Shown here: positions 6,875-17,079 of the stretch, piece by piece
How the letters are laid out: each line of letters opens with the position of its first letter
Position numbering within the stretch: position 1 is the stretch's first letter
From: Bacillota bacterium
Lineage (GTDB): Bacteria > Bacillota > Clostridia > Acetivibrionales > DSM-1351
DNA length: 45,871 bases
Direction: 5' to 3'
NCBI GenBank assembly: GCA_023391425.1
Contig: JAEWAX010000144.1
Coordinates: 1-45,871, forward strand
Notes under the pieces: generated by a model
The model's database searches: none
Told to the model about the DNA's origin: nothing
Seen by the model: the letters and a program-made list of their open reading frames with translations, nothing else
Made by a program: the position numbers and the translations under genes

Positions 6875-8932
6875 TTATGCTATTGAATTTACATCAATTA
6901 TCAATGCAACATTTCCATCCCCAAGGATAGTAGCTCCTGCCAAATATTTTATTCCGGATAAAAGCTTTCCTAGAGATTTAATAACTATTTCCTGTTGCCC
7001 AATTACACTGTCAACAACCAAACCTGTGAGCTTCTCGCCTTTTCGAACAATTACGATTTTTAGTTGCTTTTGAGTTCTTGAATTGCTATCTGGAACTTCT
7101 AGTGAATCTGCTAATCTCGTAATTGGAACAACCATATTTCTAAGGAGAATAATGTCTTGTCCTTGAACAGTCTTAACGTCTTCCGCATTCCAGTTGTATA
7201 TTTGATAGATTGAGCCTAAAGGAATGGCATACTTTTCAGAGCCGACATTTACAAGCAACGCTTGATAAATAGCAAGTGTCAGTGGTAATTTTATCAAGAA
7301 CCTGCTTCCTTTGCCACTTTGAGTTTCAACCTCAACTGTTCCTCCAAGTTGTTCAATCTTAGTTTTAACTACATCAAGCCCAACCCCTCTTCCCGAGAGT
7401 CCAGTAATCTTTTCAGCAGTACTGAAGCTTGGCCTAAATAACAGCTCTATAGCCTCCTGTTGAGTCATTGCAGCCGCTTTTTCCTTAGTGATTATACCGT
7501 TTTCAATTGCTTTTGCCCTTATCTTTTCAGTATTTATACCAGCCCCATCATCTGCAACCTCAATAATAACATTGTTACCAGATTGATAAGCTGTAAGATT
7601 TATTTTACCTACTTCTGGCTTACCCAATTGTCTTCTCTTCTCTATAGATTCAAGTCCATGATCACAGGAATTTCTGAGTAAGTGAATTATTGGATCACCA
7701 ATTTCATCGATTACTGTTCTATCAAGTTCAGTTTCTTCTCCTGACATTATTAATTCGATTTCTTTTCCTAAATCCTTAGAAATATCTCTAATCATTCGTG
7801 GGAATCTATTAAATACAGTCTCTACAGGCACCATTCTAACTTTCATTACAGCATCATTTAAGTTGGTAGTTATCCTCTCCAGATACTCTAATGTCTCATG
7901 ATATTCTTGAGGTTTTGATGTGATGTCAGTTTCTTCTAATCTTGTTTTAGTGATTATCAGCTCTCCAACCAGATTCATCAAAATATCTAGTCTATCAATA
8001 TCAACTCTTACTGTTCTTTGAGCTTTTTTAGGAGCTACACTTTGTTTGGTAGTATCCTGTGCTTCCGATTCTTTTGCTACTGCTCCCTCTACATGTTCAT
8101 TAGCTTTGGAATCAGCTTCATTATTTTTATCATTTTCAATATGTAGACCTTCAAATTTATTTAAACTTTTAGTGATTACTGCCTCAACCTCAGCTATTGA
8201 GTTGAGTTCTTTTGAGAACAATTGCTCGCTCTCTTTAGAAAGAACAATAACTGTAAATTCAAAATCAAATTTCTCATCTTCTATATCCTGAACAACAGGC
8301 TGCGCTTTTATAATCTCGCCATATCTCTCTAGTGTTTGGAAGATTATAAATGCTCTTGCAGCTTTTAATAAGCATCCTTTGTTCAACGCTATTGTTATCT
8401 TAAGAGCATTCATTCCTAAATCAATTGCCTTATTAACAGCATGTTGCTCAAATTCATCAAATTCAAGTTGTGCAGTTATGTACTTTTCATTTTCAGATGA
8501 AGGTATACTATTAATGGCTTGTCCCTGTGGTGAATCACTTACTGCACCTTTTTTCTCTAAAATTCCATTTAAGGCTGCTATAATATCTTTATATTCCTTA
8601 TCGCCTTCTCCATTTGTTGCAATAACGCAACTCACGTAGTTTTCGAGTGCATCTAAACACTTAAACAAAACATCGACAAGTTCTGATGTAACTTTGATTT
8701 CATCGCTTCGAATAGCCTGTAATACATTTTCCATGACATGTGTTAACTTTGTCATTTTGGTAAAACCCATTGTGCCTGCCATTCCTTTTATTGTATGAGC
8801 GACTCTAAATATTTCATTAAGTACATTTTTATCCTCTGGATCCTTTTCTAGCTGCAAAAGGCATTGGTTTAAACTCTGTACATGCTCATTTGTTTCTTCG
8901 ATAAATATTTGTAAATATTGACTCATATCCAT
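6875..8932 (-). CDS. cheA: Chemotaxis histidine kinase CheA
   Basis: 685 residues from the ATG at 8932; the cheB stop ends two bases before it and GGGGGTG inside cheB serves as ribosome-binding site. Domains in order: HPt (P1) with phospho-acceptor H46 in RVAHTIKGMAGTMGF; P2-like response-regulator binding region (about 150-270); dimerisation P3 (DRLDILMNLVGELIITKTRL); HATPase with N box HLLRNSCDHGLES, G1 DDGAGI and G2 GRGVGLDVV; C-terminal CheW-like P5. It phosphorylates CheY and CheB in response to receptor state. All catalytic motifs are intact. Confidence 0.97.
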   Translation of the reverse strand: MDMSQYLQIFIEETNEHVQSLNQCLLQLEKDPEDKNVLNEIFRVAHTIKGMAGTMGFTKMTKLTHVMENVLQAIRSDEIKVTSELVDVLFKCLDALENYVSCVIATNGEGDKEYKDIIAALNGILEKKGAVSDSPQGQAINSIPSSENEKYITAQLEFDEFEQHAVNKAIDLGMNALKITIALNKGCLLKAARAFIIFQTLERYGEIIKAQPVVQDIEDEKFDFEFTVIVLSKESEQLFSKELNSIAEVEAVITKSLNKFEGLHIENDKNNEADSKANEHVEGAVAKESEAQDTTKQSVAPKKAQRTVRVDIDRLDILMNLVGELIITKTRLEETDITSKPQEYHETLEYLERITTNLNDAVMKVRMVPVETVFNRFPRMIRDISKDLGKEIELIMSGEETELDRTVIDEIGDPIIHLLRNSCDHGLESIEKRRQLGKPEVGKINLTAYQSGNNVIIEVADDGAGINTEKIRAKAIENGIITKEKAAAMTQQEAIELLFRPSFSTAEKITGLSGRGVGLDVVKTKIEQLGGTVEVETQSGKGSRFLIKLPLTLAIYQALLVNVGSEKYAIPLGSIYQIYNWNAEDVKTVQGQDIILLRNMVVPITRLADSLEVPDSNSRTQKQLKIVIVRKGEKLTGLVVDSVIGQQEIVIKSLGKLLSGIKYLAGATILGDGNVALIIDVNSIA

Positions 8933-8933
8933 A

Positions 8934-10001
8934 CTAACGCACCCCCATAAATTGAATAATTTCATCTGAAATTTTATCAAGTGATACCACTTTGTCTACT
9001 GCCCCGGTCTGTACTGCCATTTTAGGCATTCCATATACTACACTTGTTTCTTCATCTTGTGCTATAATAAAACTTTTATTTATTTCTTTTAATTTTTTTA
9101 CGCCAATACTTCCATCCGCTCCCATACCAGTCAAAATAACGCCTATAATGTTTTTTAATCCTGTGTCAGAGAGCGAACTCATCATTATATCAACTGATGG
9201 TCTGTGCCCACTTACTGGTGGAGATTTATCAAGGTTAATTAGTATATCTCCTTTAGCATTGATTTCTACCAGCATATGAGAATCACCAGGTGCGATATAC
9301 ACATGTCCTGCTAATACCTTTTCCTTATGAATAGCTTCCTTTACCACTAATTTACTTTTAGTATCAAGTCTTTCTGCTAAAGTATTTGTAAAACCAGGAG
9401 GCATATGCTGTACTATTAAAACGGCAGCTGGTATATCTCCAGGTAAATATGGTATTACACTCTGCAAAGCTTTCGGCCCTCCAGTAGATGATCCAATAGC
9501 AATTATATTTTTTAAAACCTTATTATTTTGAACTGAAATATCCTTTTCATCATCACTCTCATTTTTAGAATTCTTAAAACTAATATTTTTAGCAATTGAA
9601 ATTTTTTCAATAATTTCATTTCGCTTTTTATCATTTTTTATATCAAATATATTTTTAGGCTTCGCAACAAAATCAACTGCACCTTCATCTAATGCCTTAA
9701 TCGTAAGTTCCGCTCCATGATCAGTACCACTACTAAGCATTATTACAGGTTTTGGAAATCTTTGCATAATCTCTCTTAAGCAATTGATACCATCCATGAT
9801 CGGCATCTCAACATCGAGTGTAATGACATCTGGATTTAGCAACTTAATTTTATTAAGTGCATCTTTTCCATCAGTTGCAGTACCAATCACAGTAAGTGAT
9901 TTCTCAGAATCTATCATTTCTGATAACACTTTTCTCATAAACGCAGAGTCATCTACAATTAATACTTTTATAGCACTACTTTTGTTGGTTATAAATTCCA
10001 T
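8934..10001 (-). CDS. cheB: Protein-glutamate methylesterase/response regulator CheB
   Basis: 355 residues. An N-terminal receiver domain has the acidic pocket D17/D18 (VLIVDDSAF) and phospho-acceptor D63 (ITLDVEMPIMDG). After a linker rich in Lys, Asp and Ser (about 125-165) comes the methylesterase domain with its triad: Ser in GSSTGGPKAL, His in VQHMPPGFT and Asp in GMGADGS. It removes methyl groups from chemoreceptors during adaptation. The partner methyltransferase CheR is not in the window. The ribosome-binding site is GAGGTAACC. Confidence 0.97.
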   Translation of the reverse strand: MEFITNKSSAIKVLIVDDSAFMRKVLSEMIDSEKSLTVIGTATDGKDALNKIKLLNPDVITLDVEMPIMDGINCLREIMQRFPKPVIMLSSGTDHGAELTIKALDEGAVDFVAKPKNIFDIKNDKKRNEIIEKISIAKNISFKNSKNESDDEKDISVQNNKVLKNIIAIGSSTGGPKALQSVIPYLPGDIPAAVLIVQHMPPGFTNTLAERLDTKSKLVVKEAIHKEKVLAGHVYIAPGDSHMLVEINAKGDILINLDKSPPVSGHRPSVDIMMSSLSDTGLKNIIGVILTGMGADGSIGVKKLKEINKSFIIAQDEETSVVYGMPKMAVQTGAVDKVVSLDKISDEIIQFMGVR

Positions 10002-10004
10002 AGG

Positions 10005-10694
10005 TTACCTCAGCTCTTTTTTTAAAAGTAATCTTTGCTGATTAAATATAAATCCTACAATTCTCTCACGCTTTTTGTAATCAATATCTGTAAAGCTTAT
10101 TGACGAAATATATTTTAATTCATCGTTAACTATTTTTTTTATACATCTAATTACTTTTCCATTAAAATCTATGAAATTTCCACCCTCTAATTCAAGTTTT
10201 CCTTTTAGTTCATTGTTTATTATAAGAGGTTCACCTGTTAAAGCAGATAATCCACCTCCACTTAAATCAATTGTATGTCCATAAATTTCTTTACTAGCAT
10301 CTTCTAAAGCTTCTAACTCTTGTACTATAAAAATTACAGGAACAGAACAACCAAATCTATAAAACTGTCTTCTTTGTATTTTATGTATCTTTTCTGTAAC
10401 TCTTAAATCAAGTAGTGCTATATCATCAACAATAAGCCTGTTCTCTACATAACCAGAAATCTTATAAACCTGATTTGACTTATAAAACAAATAAGCCTCA
10501 ATATGTGAGTTTATTCTTATTGGATATATCCTTGCCTCAAATATTGGTGCAGATATTCTTAGTACATTTTCATCTATAATACCTTCTGTCTGGCTTATAA
10601 ATTCAATACCAATTTTTCCTTCAATTGGATCAGTAACACTGAGTTCTATCTTAGTTCCAATTGGAATATCTCTTAAATCTTCAAGTTTATTCAC
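10005..10694 (-). CDS. PilZ-domain c-di-GMP receptor, YcgR/YpfA-like flagellar brake
   Basis: 229 residues from a GTG at 10694, preferred because GAGG lies eight bases upstream; another in-frame GTG at 10724 has no clear ribosome-binding site. The N-terminal half (about 1-100) is the YcgR-N beta domain. The C-terminal PilZ domain has both c-di-GMP contacts: the Arg motif QRRQFYRFG (R109...R113) and DLSGGG (about 143-148). The family slows the motor, through MotA or the switch, when c-di-GMP is high. It sits between flhG and cheB, tying a second-messenger brake to the chemotaxis genes. Confidence in binding is high, in the partner low. Confidence 0.9.
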   Translation of the reverse strand: MNKLEDLRDIPIGTKIELSVTDPIEGKIGIEFISQTEGIIDENVLRISAPIFEARIYPIRINSHIEAYLFYKSNQVYKISGYVENRLIVDDIALLDLRVTEKIHKIQRRQFYRFGCSVPVIFIVQELEALEDASKEIYGHTIDLSGGGLSALTGEPLIINNELKGKLELEGGNFIDFNGKVIRCIKKIVNDELKYISSISFTDIDYKKRERIVGFIFNQQRLLLKKELR

Positions 10695-10729
10695 ACTACA
10701 ACCTCGCCTAATAATAGTATACACTCATA

Positions 10730-11662
10730 TTAATTGGTAAACAACCCAACAAACCTGTTAATAAATCCTTTTATTCCAGTCTGTGATAAATTGTATTTAT
10801 TCAAATCCTTCTTTATAAGTGAATCAGCAATATCATTTATTAGCTTGCTCGTGGTATTTTTGGGATAATTAATCAAATACGGCCTTTGCAGTTTTACAGA
10901 CTTAATAAATGACTGGTCATATGGTATATATCCTAACGAGTCTAGCTTCATTCCTAAGAACCTGTCTGCTACCATAGAAAAATTATTATAAACGCTTTTA
11001 GCCTCATTTTCATTATCGGCTCTATTTATTAGTATGTTAATCTTGCAATCCTTCTTTGTACGTGATACGGTTTTAACAAGAGCATAGGCATCAGTAATTG
11101 ATGTTGGTTCAGGTGTTATTACCAGGATTACCTCTTCAGCTGAAAGCACAAAGTTCATAACAGTATCTGAGAGACCAGCACCTGTATCTACCAATATGTA
11201 ATCTGCTATATGATCAAGTAAAGACATATTTGCTGTAAAAGTAGCTAAGGAGCTTTTATCTAGGTTTATTAATTCCTGGACCCCCGAACCTCCTGATATA
11301 AACTTAATATTATTTGGACCATCACATAATATGTCTAATATACTCATTTTTTCATTAACCATATCAAGTAATGTATATTTAGGGACTATTCCAAAAACAA
11401 CATCTATGTTTGATAACCCTAAATCAGCATCAATAACCACCACTCTAAAGCCTTTTTGACTTAAAGCTAAGGCAAGGTTAACAGTAACACTAGTCTTTCC
11501 AACTCCACCTTTACCACTCGTAACAGCAAGTACCTTAGTACGACTACTAAGTTTTACATTTCCTGTAGTAACAGAATGATCGTTGTTCTGAGAAGAGATG
11601 TCGTCTGATTCAGTTTTTAAATTATTAACAATATTCCTTAACTTCTCAGCTTGATCTATCAT
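10730..11662 (-). CDS. flhG: MinD-like ATPase FlhG (flagellar number regulator)
   Basis: 310 residues from the ATG at 11662, seven codons into the longest frame, because GGAGG lies upstream of it. The deviant Walker A of MinD/ParA proteins is clear (SGKGGVGKTSVTVNLA, about 49-64), with switch I region VVIDADLGLSNIDVVFG and Walker B ILVDTGAGLS. FlhG controls flagellar number and placement, stimulating the FlhF GTPase through its N-terminal region; here the N-terminus (AEKLRNIVNNLK) fits that activator helix. It directly follows flhF. Confidence 0.94.
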   Translation of the reverse strand: MIDQAEKLRNIVNNLKTESDDISSQNNDHSVTTGNVKLSSRTKVLAVTSGKGGVGKTSVTVNLALALSQKGFRVVVIDADLGLSNIDVVFGIVPKYTLLDMVNEKMSILDILCDGPNNIKFISGGSGVQELINLDKSSLATFTANMSLLDHIADYILVDTGAGLSDTVMNFVLSAEEVILVITPEPTSITDAYALVKTVSRTKKDCKINILINRADNENEAKSVYNNFSMVADRFLGMKLDSLGYIPYDQSFIKSVKLQRPYLINYPKNTTSKLINDIADSLIKKDLNKYNLSQTGIKGFINRFVGLFTN

Positions 11663-11720
11663 AAATGACCTCCATATTCCCATTTGTATTAACTATTAGA
11701 TTTAAGATTAAATCTTATAG

Positions 11721-12890
11721 TTAATTTATATTTCCTAGTAAGTTTTTTGAAAGCTTATCAACATTAGCTATCTCTATGTCATCTGGAACATTTTGCCCAT
11801 TAGTTATATAGGATAAATTTTTATTTGCAAAACACTTTGTGTTTAATATACTGCCATATACAGATGTTTCATCTACCTTAGTAAAAATGAGTTTATAATT
11901 GGGTATAAAACTGTAATTACTAATAATATCCTTACAGTTCTTTGAACTAACTGTTGTACTTAATACCAAAAAAACATCGTCCGCTTCACAAACTTCAATT
12001 AATTTCTTTAACTCGTCAAATTTCTGTTTATCCCTGTAACTACATCCTGCCGTATCAATCAATATGACATCTTTATCATTATATTTTTCTATTTCATTGC
12101 TAATTTCTAGTACTGAATACGCCACTGCTATTGGAATTCCTAATATCTCTGCATATGTTTTTAGCTGATCAACAGCAGAAATTCTATATGTATCAGCTGT
12201 AATTAATCCTATTTTTTTTTTGTGTGATAACATAAATGTAGCAGCCAACTTTGCTAAGGTTGTTGTCTTTCCAACACCTGTTGGTCCAACAAAAAGAATT
12301 ACCGTAGGTTTGCCATCTTTTCTAAAATTTATAGGTTCAGCCTTGCCTAACATTGTAGAAATAACTGAATGCATAACAAGTGATGCATCATTTATATCTT
12401 TAGCGTTACTTCTCTTTTCAACCTGTTTAATAATATCTTTTGCAATCTCTTGATCAACTTCATTTTTTAAAAGATTATTATATAATAATTGAAAAATTTG
12501 AGGAAGTTGCTTATTATCCTCTTCTTTTTCATTATTAACACCCTTATTGTCATGATTAACAATATTCAATATCCTATCCAAAAGATTTTCTATATTATTT
12601 ACTTTATTCTCTAAATCACTAGCTTTTTCCTCTTTTTGCGACGATATATTTTTCTCTGAAGTAGTATTATCAGCGTTAGGCATTATTCTAGTTAACTCAC
12701 GTTCTCTCATCTTTGCAGTATCGTCATCAATGGCTGCCATAATTTCAATCATTGGGCTAGAAAAATACTTCTTTAAGCCCTTTTGCCTTATTTTCTTTGT
12801 GTTCAAAATTATTGCATTATTCCCAAGATCCATTTTTACTTTTAATAATGCTTCTTGAGTATCTTTACCCATATAACGCTTAATTTTCAT
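11721..12890 (-). CDS. flhF: SRP-type GTPase FlhF (flagellar placement)
   Basis: 389 residues. The N-terminal B domain (1-about 130) begins MKIKRYMGKDTQEALLKVK and continues into a charged linker; the N domain covers about 130-190. The G domain has G1 GPTGVGKTT (202-210), the SRP-GTPase signature DTYRISAVDQL (233-243) and DTAG. FlhF recruits early flagellar components to the membrane and pairs with FlhG. A run of ten A residues on the coding strand (plus-strand T-run near 12212-12221) encodes K224-K226 just after the G1 helix; slippage there would remove most of the G domain. Confidence 0.95.
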   Translation of the reverse strand: MKIKRYMGKDTQEALLKVKMDLGNNAIILNTKKIRQKGLKKYFSSPMIEIMAAIDDDTAKMRERELTRIMPNADNTTSEKNISSQKEEKASDLENKVNNIENLLDRILNIVNHDNKGVNNEKEEDNKQLPQIFQLLYNNLLKNEVDQEIAKDIIKQVEKRSNAKDINDASLVMHSVISTMLGKAEPINFRKDGKPTVILFVGPTGVGKTTTLAKLAATFMLSHKKKIGLITADTYRISAVDQLKTYAEILGIPIAVAYSVLEISNEIEKYNDKDVILIDTAGCSYRDKQKFDELKKLIEVCEADDVFLVLSTTVSSKNCKDIISNYSFIPNYKLIFTKVDETSVYGSILNTKCFANKNLSYITNGQNVPDDIEIANVDKLSKNLLGNIN

Positions 12891-12937
12891 ATGTTAGCCT
12901 CCACAAGTTAATCTCAAAAAATACATCTACGACCACG

Positions 12938-14962
12938 CTAAACGCTAACTGTTCCAACAGATTGAACTTCAATCGCAGGGTCAATTTCATTATAGGACAA
13001 AACTACTAATCCTGGTATAACACTCTCTGTTAATCTCTTAAAATATAATCTAACAACTGGTGATGCAAGTACAACTGGCTGACTTCCAAGCTTTACTAAC
13101 CGTTGAATATTTTTTGACAAATTATTTATTATTGTATTAGATACAGAAGGATCAAGTGCCAAATATGATCCAAATTCAGTTTTTTGTATTGAGTCTAGTA
13201 TCATTTGTTCTACCTTTGGGTCTATCGTAATTACATTAGAATTCCCAATAAAGAATTTCTGAGATATTGATCTTCCAAGTGCCTGGCGAACATATTCTGT
13301 AAGCATGTCCACATCATGGGTCATGGGTGAATAATCTGCCAATGTCTCCATTATTGTAACCATATCTCTAATTGATACACTTTCCTTTAATAGGTTAGCA
13401 AGAACTTTTTGTATTTCACCTATACTCATTAATTTAGGAACTAACTCATCCACAATAGCTGGATAACTTTGCTTTATATTATCAACAAGGGTCTGTACTT
13501 CTTGTCTACCTAATAATTCATGTGAATGCTTTTTAATAACCTCAGTCAAATGAGTTGCAATTATTGATGGTGGGTCAACAACTGTGTATCCCAGCATTTC
13601 AGCTTTATCTCTTTGGCTTTCTTGAATCCAAAGAGCTGGCAATCCAAATGCAGGTTCAGTGGTTTTGATGCCCTCAAGCTCTTCTTCTGCTTCACCTGAA
13701 TTCATGGCCATAAAATAATCAAATAAAAGCTCTCCTTTTGCTACCTCTGAACCTTTAATTTTCACAATATACTCATTAGGACCAATTTGAATATTATCAC
13801 GTAATCTAATAACAGGAACTATCATTCCTAGTTCAAGTGCTAATTGCCTTCTAATAAGAACAACTCTATCTAATAAGTCTCCACCTTGATTGGCATCCGC
13901 CAATGGGATTATTCCATATCCAAACTCTAATTCAATTGGATCCACCTGCAAAAGACTTACCACATTTTCAGGCTTTCTGATTTCATCAACTTCGCTTTCC
14001 TGAATTTGAACCTCTTCAACTTTGACTGCTTCCTTTTGTAATTGTTTAATTTTGTATGCTATAAATATTAATATACCGGACAGAAGAATAAAAGGTATCG
14101 GAGTTAAAAACGGTGCCATAGCTAAGCTGAGTGCTGCCGCAACATATAAAACCTTTGGATTATAAAAGAGTTGCTTTAGAACATCTTTGCTTAAATCAGA
14201 ATCAGCTCCCGCTCTTGTTACAATGAAGCTTGTTGCAACGGATAACATGAGTGCAGGTATCTGGCTGACTAAACCATCACCGATTGTTAGAATAGTATAG
14301 TTTGAAAGTGCTTCTGCAATAGGCTCTCCCCTCATTACTACACCAATAATAAGACCACCTGCAATATTAATTAAAGTTATAATAATACCAGCTATTGCAT
14401 CGTTCTTTACAAATTTACTTGCACCATCCATTGAACCATAGAAATCAGCTTCCCTTTGAACTTTACTTCTACGTTCTTTAGCTTCAGCTTCACTAATCAA
14501 GCCAGTATTCAAATCCGCATCAATTGCCATCTGTTTACCAGGCATAGCATCCAAAGTAAATCTTGCTGCAACCTCTGCAACTCTTTCTGAACCTTTTGTA
14601 ATTACAAGAAAATTAACAATCATTATTATTATGTAAATAATAAAACCAACTACCAAATTATTTCTTCCTACAAAATAGCCAAATCCATAAATGACATCAC
14701 CAGCGTCACCTTCTGATAAAATAAGCTTGGTAGCAGTAACATTTAGAGATAGTCTGAATATTGTTGTAATAACAATTAATGTCGGAAAAACTGATAAATC
14801 AAGCGCTGATTTTAAATATATTGTATTTAGCATTATAACAGCAGCAAGAATCACGTTTATTGCCAATAAAAAGTCGAGCAGAAATGCAGGAATTGGCAAA
14901 ATGAGATTCAGAATAGATAATATTACTACGATTGGTATAAAGAAATTATTTAACTTTGCCAC
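12938..14962 (-). CDS. flhA: Flagellar type III export gate protein FlhA
   Basis: 674 residues starting at a GTG (AGGAGG eight bases upstream). The N-terminal ~330 residues hold about eight membrane helices, with the conserved cytoplasmic FHIPEP-type loop visible around RFTLDAMPGKQMAIDADLN. The C-terminal ~340 residues form the cytoplasmic platform that binds chaperone-substrate complexes and FliJ. FlhA is the export-gate subunit that uses the proton gradient. It precedes flhF with a short gap and follows flhB. Confidence 0.97.
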   Translation of the reverse strand: MAKLNNFFIPIVVILSILNLILPIPAFLLDFLLAINVILAAVIMLNTIYLKSALDLSVFPTLIVITTIFRLSLNVTATKLILSEGDAGDVIYGFGYFVGRNNLVVGFIIYIIIMIVNFLVITKGSERVAEVAARFTLDAMPGKQMAIDADLNTGLISEAEAKERRSKVQREADFYGSMDGASKFVKNDAIAGIIITLINIAGGLIIGVVMRGEPIAEALSNYTILTIGDGLVSQIPALMLSVATSFIVTRAGADSDLSKDVLKQLFYNPKVLYVAAALSLAMAPFLTPIPFILLSGILIFIAYKIKQLQKEAVKVEEVQIQESEVDEIRKPENVVSLLQVDPIELEFGYGIIPLADANQGGDLLDRVVLIRRQLALELGMIVPVIRLRDNIQIGPNEYIVKIKGSEVAKGELLFDYFMAMNSGEAEEELEGIKTTEPAFGLPALWIQESQRDKAEMLGYTVVDPPSIIATHLTEVIKKHSHELLGRQEVQTLVDNIKQSYPAIVDELVPKLMSIGEIQKVLANLLKESVSIRDMVTIMETLADYSPMTHDVDMLTEYVRQALGRSISQKFFIGNSNVITIDPKVEQMILDSIQKTEFGSYLALDPSVSNTIINNLSKNIQRLVKLGSQPVVLASPVVRLYFKRLTESVIPGLVVLSYNEIDPAIEVQSVGTVSV

Positions 14963-15021
14963 GTTTCGCCCTCCTTTTCAATAACATAATTTAAATAGCA
15001 TTTAAAATTACTTCCTAGTAG

Positions 15022-16170
15022 CTAGCCAACTCTGCTACCATTTTTTAGTTTGTATACGAAAGCAAGTATTTCTGCAACAGCCTGATATAATTCAGGCGGT
15101 ATAGCCTCACCAATTTCAACTGTACTATATAACGTTCTAGCTAAAGGCCTATTCTCAACTATCTGTACCTTATTATCTGTCGCAACCTGTTTTATCCTAA
15201 GCGCAATATAATCTTGACCTTTTGCTATTACAATTGGAGCACTTGCTTTTTGTGCATCGTATTTAATAGCTACAGCAAAATGTGTAGGATTTGTAATAAC
15301 TACATCTGCCTTTGGTATATCCTGCATCATTCGCCTCATTGACATTTGGCGCTGTTTCTGCTTGATTTTTCCCTTAATTTCAGGATTTCCTTCCGTTTGC
15401 TTATATTCATCCTTGACTTCCTGCTTTGTCATTTTCAAATTCTTTTCATAATCAAGCTTTTGGTATAAAAAATCTAAAAATCCCAATAAAATCATTGCAA
15501 TTGCAATTCTAAGTGCTACAGCAAAGGTTGCGCTTCCAATAAATGAAAGTATATCTAGCAAATCGGCACTCATCAATGTGATAACTTCATCTGTTTTCGA
15601 CTTCAAATAAGAATATGCAACCCAGCCAACTATAACTATTTTTAAAATAGATTTGGCTAGCTCAACCAAAGAACGCATCGAGAATATTCTTTTAAAGCCA
15701 CTTAGTGGATTAATTCTATTACCTTGAGGCTTTAATGTCTCAAAGGTAAATAAAAAACCAACCTGAACATATCCTGCAATAAAAGCTACCAGTACAGCCA
15801 CTAAGAATAGAGGCAACACTGTTTTAGCTAAAACTAATAATCCATCAATATAAAGCCTTGCAACAATACTAATATCAAAAGTGTCAGTCATTGTGAGATA
15901 TTCAGTAAAAGTCTTCTTTATATACTGTGTAATTTGCCCGTATATAGTTGATCCAAGAGCTTTTATTGTAACAATCATAATAACTAAAATCAGTGAGGTT
16001 GACACTTCTCTGCTTTGAAATACCTGCCCCTTTTTTCTTGCATCATCCTTTTTCTTAGGAGTTGCTTTTTCTGTCTTATCTGCGCCTCCCCCAGATGCAA
16101 AAAGCTGATAATTAAGTTTAATTCCACAGTAATCCTTTTTTAATAGATTTTTATCAATGGTGTTTCTCAT
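15022..16170 (-). CDS. flhB: Flagellar export gate/substrate-specificity switch FlhB
   Basis: 382 residues. Four membrane helices (about 58-240) are followed by the cytoplasmic domain with the autocleavage site NPTH at 294-297 (VVITNPTHFAVAIKYD). Cleavage there switches export from rod/hook to filament substrates. The family hallmark KTEKATPKKKDDARKKGQV begins only near residue 32; the ~30-residue N-terminal extension ends LNYQLFASGGGAD, a form I associate with clostridial FlhB. The ribosome-binding site GGGAGGC supports the ATG at 16170. Confidence 0.97.
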   Translation of the reverse strand: MRNTIDKNLLKKDYCGIKLNYQLFASGGGADKTEKATPKKKDDARKKGQVFQSREVSTSLILVIMIVTIKALGSTIYGQITQYIKKTFTEYLTMTDTFDISIVARLYIDGLLVLAKTVLPLFLVAVLVAFIAGYVQVGFLFTFETLKPQGNRINPLSGFKRIFSMRSLVELAKSILKIVIVGWVAYSYLKSKTDEVITLMSADLLDILSFIGSATFAVALRIAIAMILLGFLDFLYQKLDYEKNLKMTKQEVKDEYKQTEGNPEIKGKIKQKQRQMSMRRMMQDIPKADVVITNPTHFAVAIKYDAQKASAPIVIAKGQDYIALRIKQVATDNKVQIVENRPLARTLYSTVEIGEAIPPELYQAVAEILAFVYKLKNGSRVG

Positions 16171-16216
16171 TTTAGCCTCCCAAACCTACGTAAAGCAATA
16201 GCCCATTGAACGCCCC

Positions 16217-17008
16217 TTAAGGATTACTCCCCATGTCTTTAATAAATTTGAATATTTCAATATTCATGTTATCAGTCAGCATGGCCACAATATATATAAA
16301 AGCAGGTATTGTTATCATAATAATAATTATTCCAATTAATATTTTTAAAGGCATACCCAAAATAAAAACATTCATCTGAGGTATAGTTTTAGAAATTATA
16401 CCTAGCACAACATCCGTTACCAAAACAGCAGCTACTATTGGTGCAGCTATTCTAAAACCTATTGAAAACAACTGTTGAAAAACTCCAATAATGTTGTCCA
16501 ACATTTTAGTACCAATTCCTGCAGTTCCAAGTGGAACAAGATTAAAACTTTGAAACAGTGCTTTAATTAATACATGGTGGCCATTTGTTACAAGAAATAT
16601 TATCATAGCCAATATAAAATAAAGATTTGCAGTTACAGGTACTTGGATGTTACTGATAGGATCAAAAACATTAACCATACCAAATCCAATTTGCATATCA
16701 ATTATTTGACCAGCAACATAAATACTTGTAAAAATAACATATGCTACATACCCTATCACAACACCAACAATAAATTCCTTAACTATATATACTGCATAAA
16801 GTAAAAAGCTATCTGTTGCAATAATATGGTCAACCTTTATTACATTAGCCATTAATATAGCTGTAGTAAAGGCAAAGCCAATCTTGAAATAAACTGGTAT
16901 GTTTTTACGTCCGAAAATTGGAGCAGTAACAAACAAACCAGTCATTCTCACAAAAATAAGAAGAAAAAGCTCCACATTATTCAGCAACATACCAAATGGT
17001 ATCTGCAC
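16217..17008 (-). CDS. fliR: Flagellar export gate protein FliR
   Basis: 263 residues with about six membrane helices, beginning FGMLLNNVELFLLIFVRMTG and including FKIGFAFTTAILMANV. FliR is one of the core FliPQR channel subunits inside the MS ring. It starts at a GTG, with AGGAG ten bases upstream. The gap to fliQ (127 bp) contains one copy of a palindromic repeat found again upstream of fliO. Confidence 0.95.
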   Translation of the reverse strand: MQIPFGMLLNNVELFLLIFVRMTGLFVTAPIFGRKNIPVYFKIGFAFTTAILMANVIKVDHIIATDSFLLYAVYIVKEFIVGVVIGYVAYVIFTSIYVAGQIIDMQIGFGMVNVFDPISNIQVPVTANLYFILAMIIFLVTNGHHVLIKALFQSFNLVPLGTAGIGTKMLDNIIGVFQQLFSIGFRIAAPIVAAVLVTDVVLGIISKTIPQMNVFILGMPLKILIGIIIIMITIPAFIYIVAMLTDNMNIEIFKFIKDMGSNP

Positions 17009-17079
17009 ATTCTCAACTCCTAAAACATCTATACTAAAACCTATTACTATATGCCTTGTAACTTAAAGTAGTTAGTATT

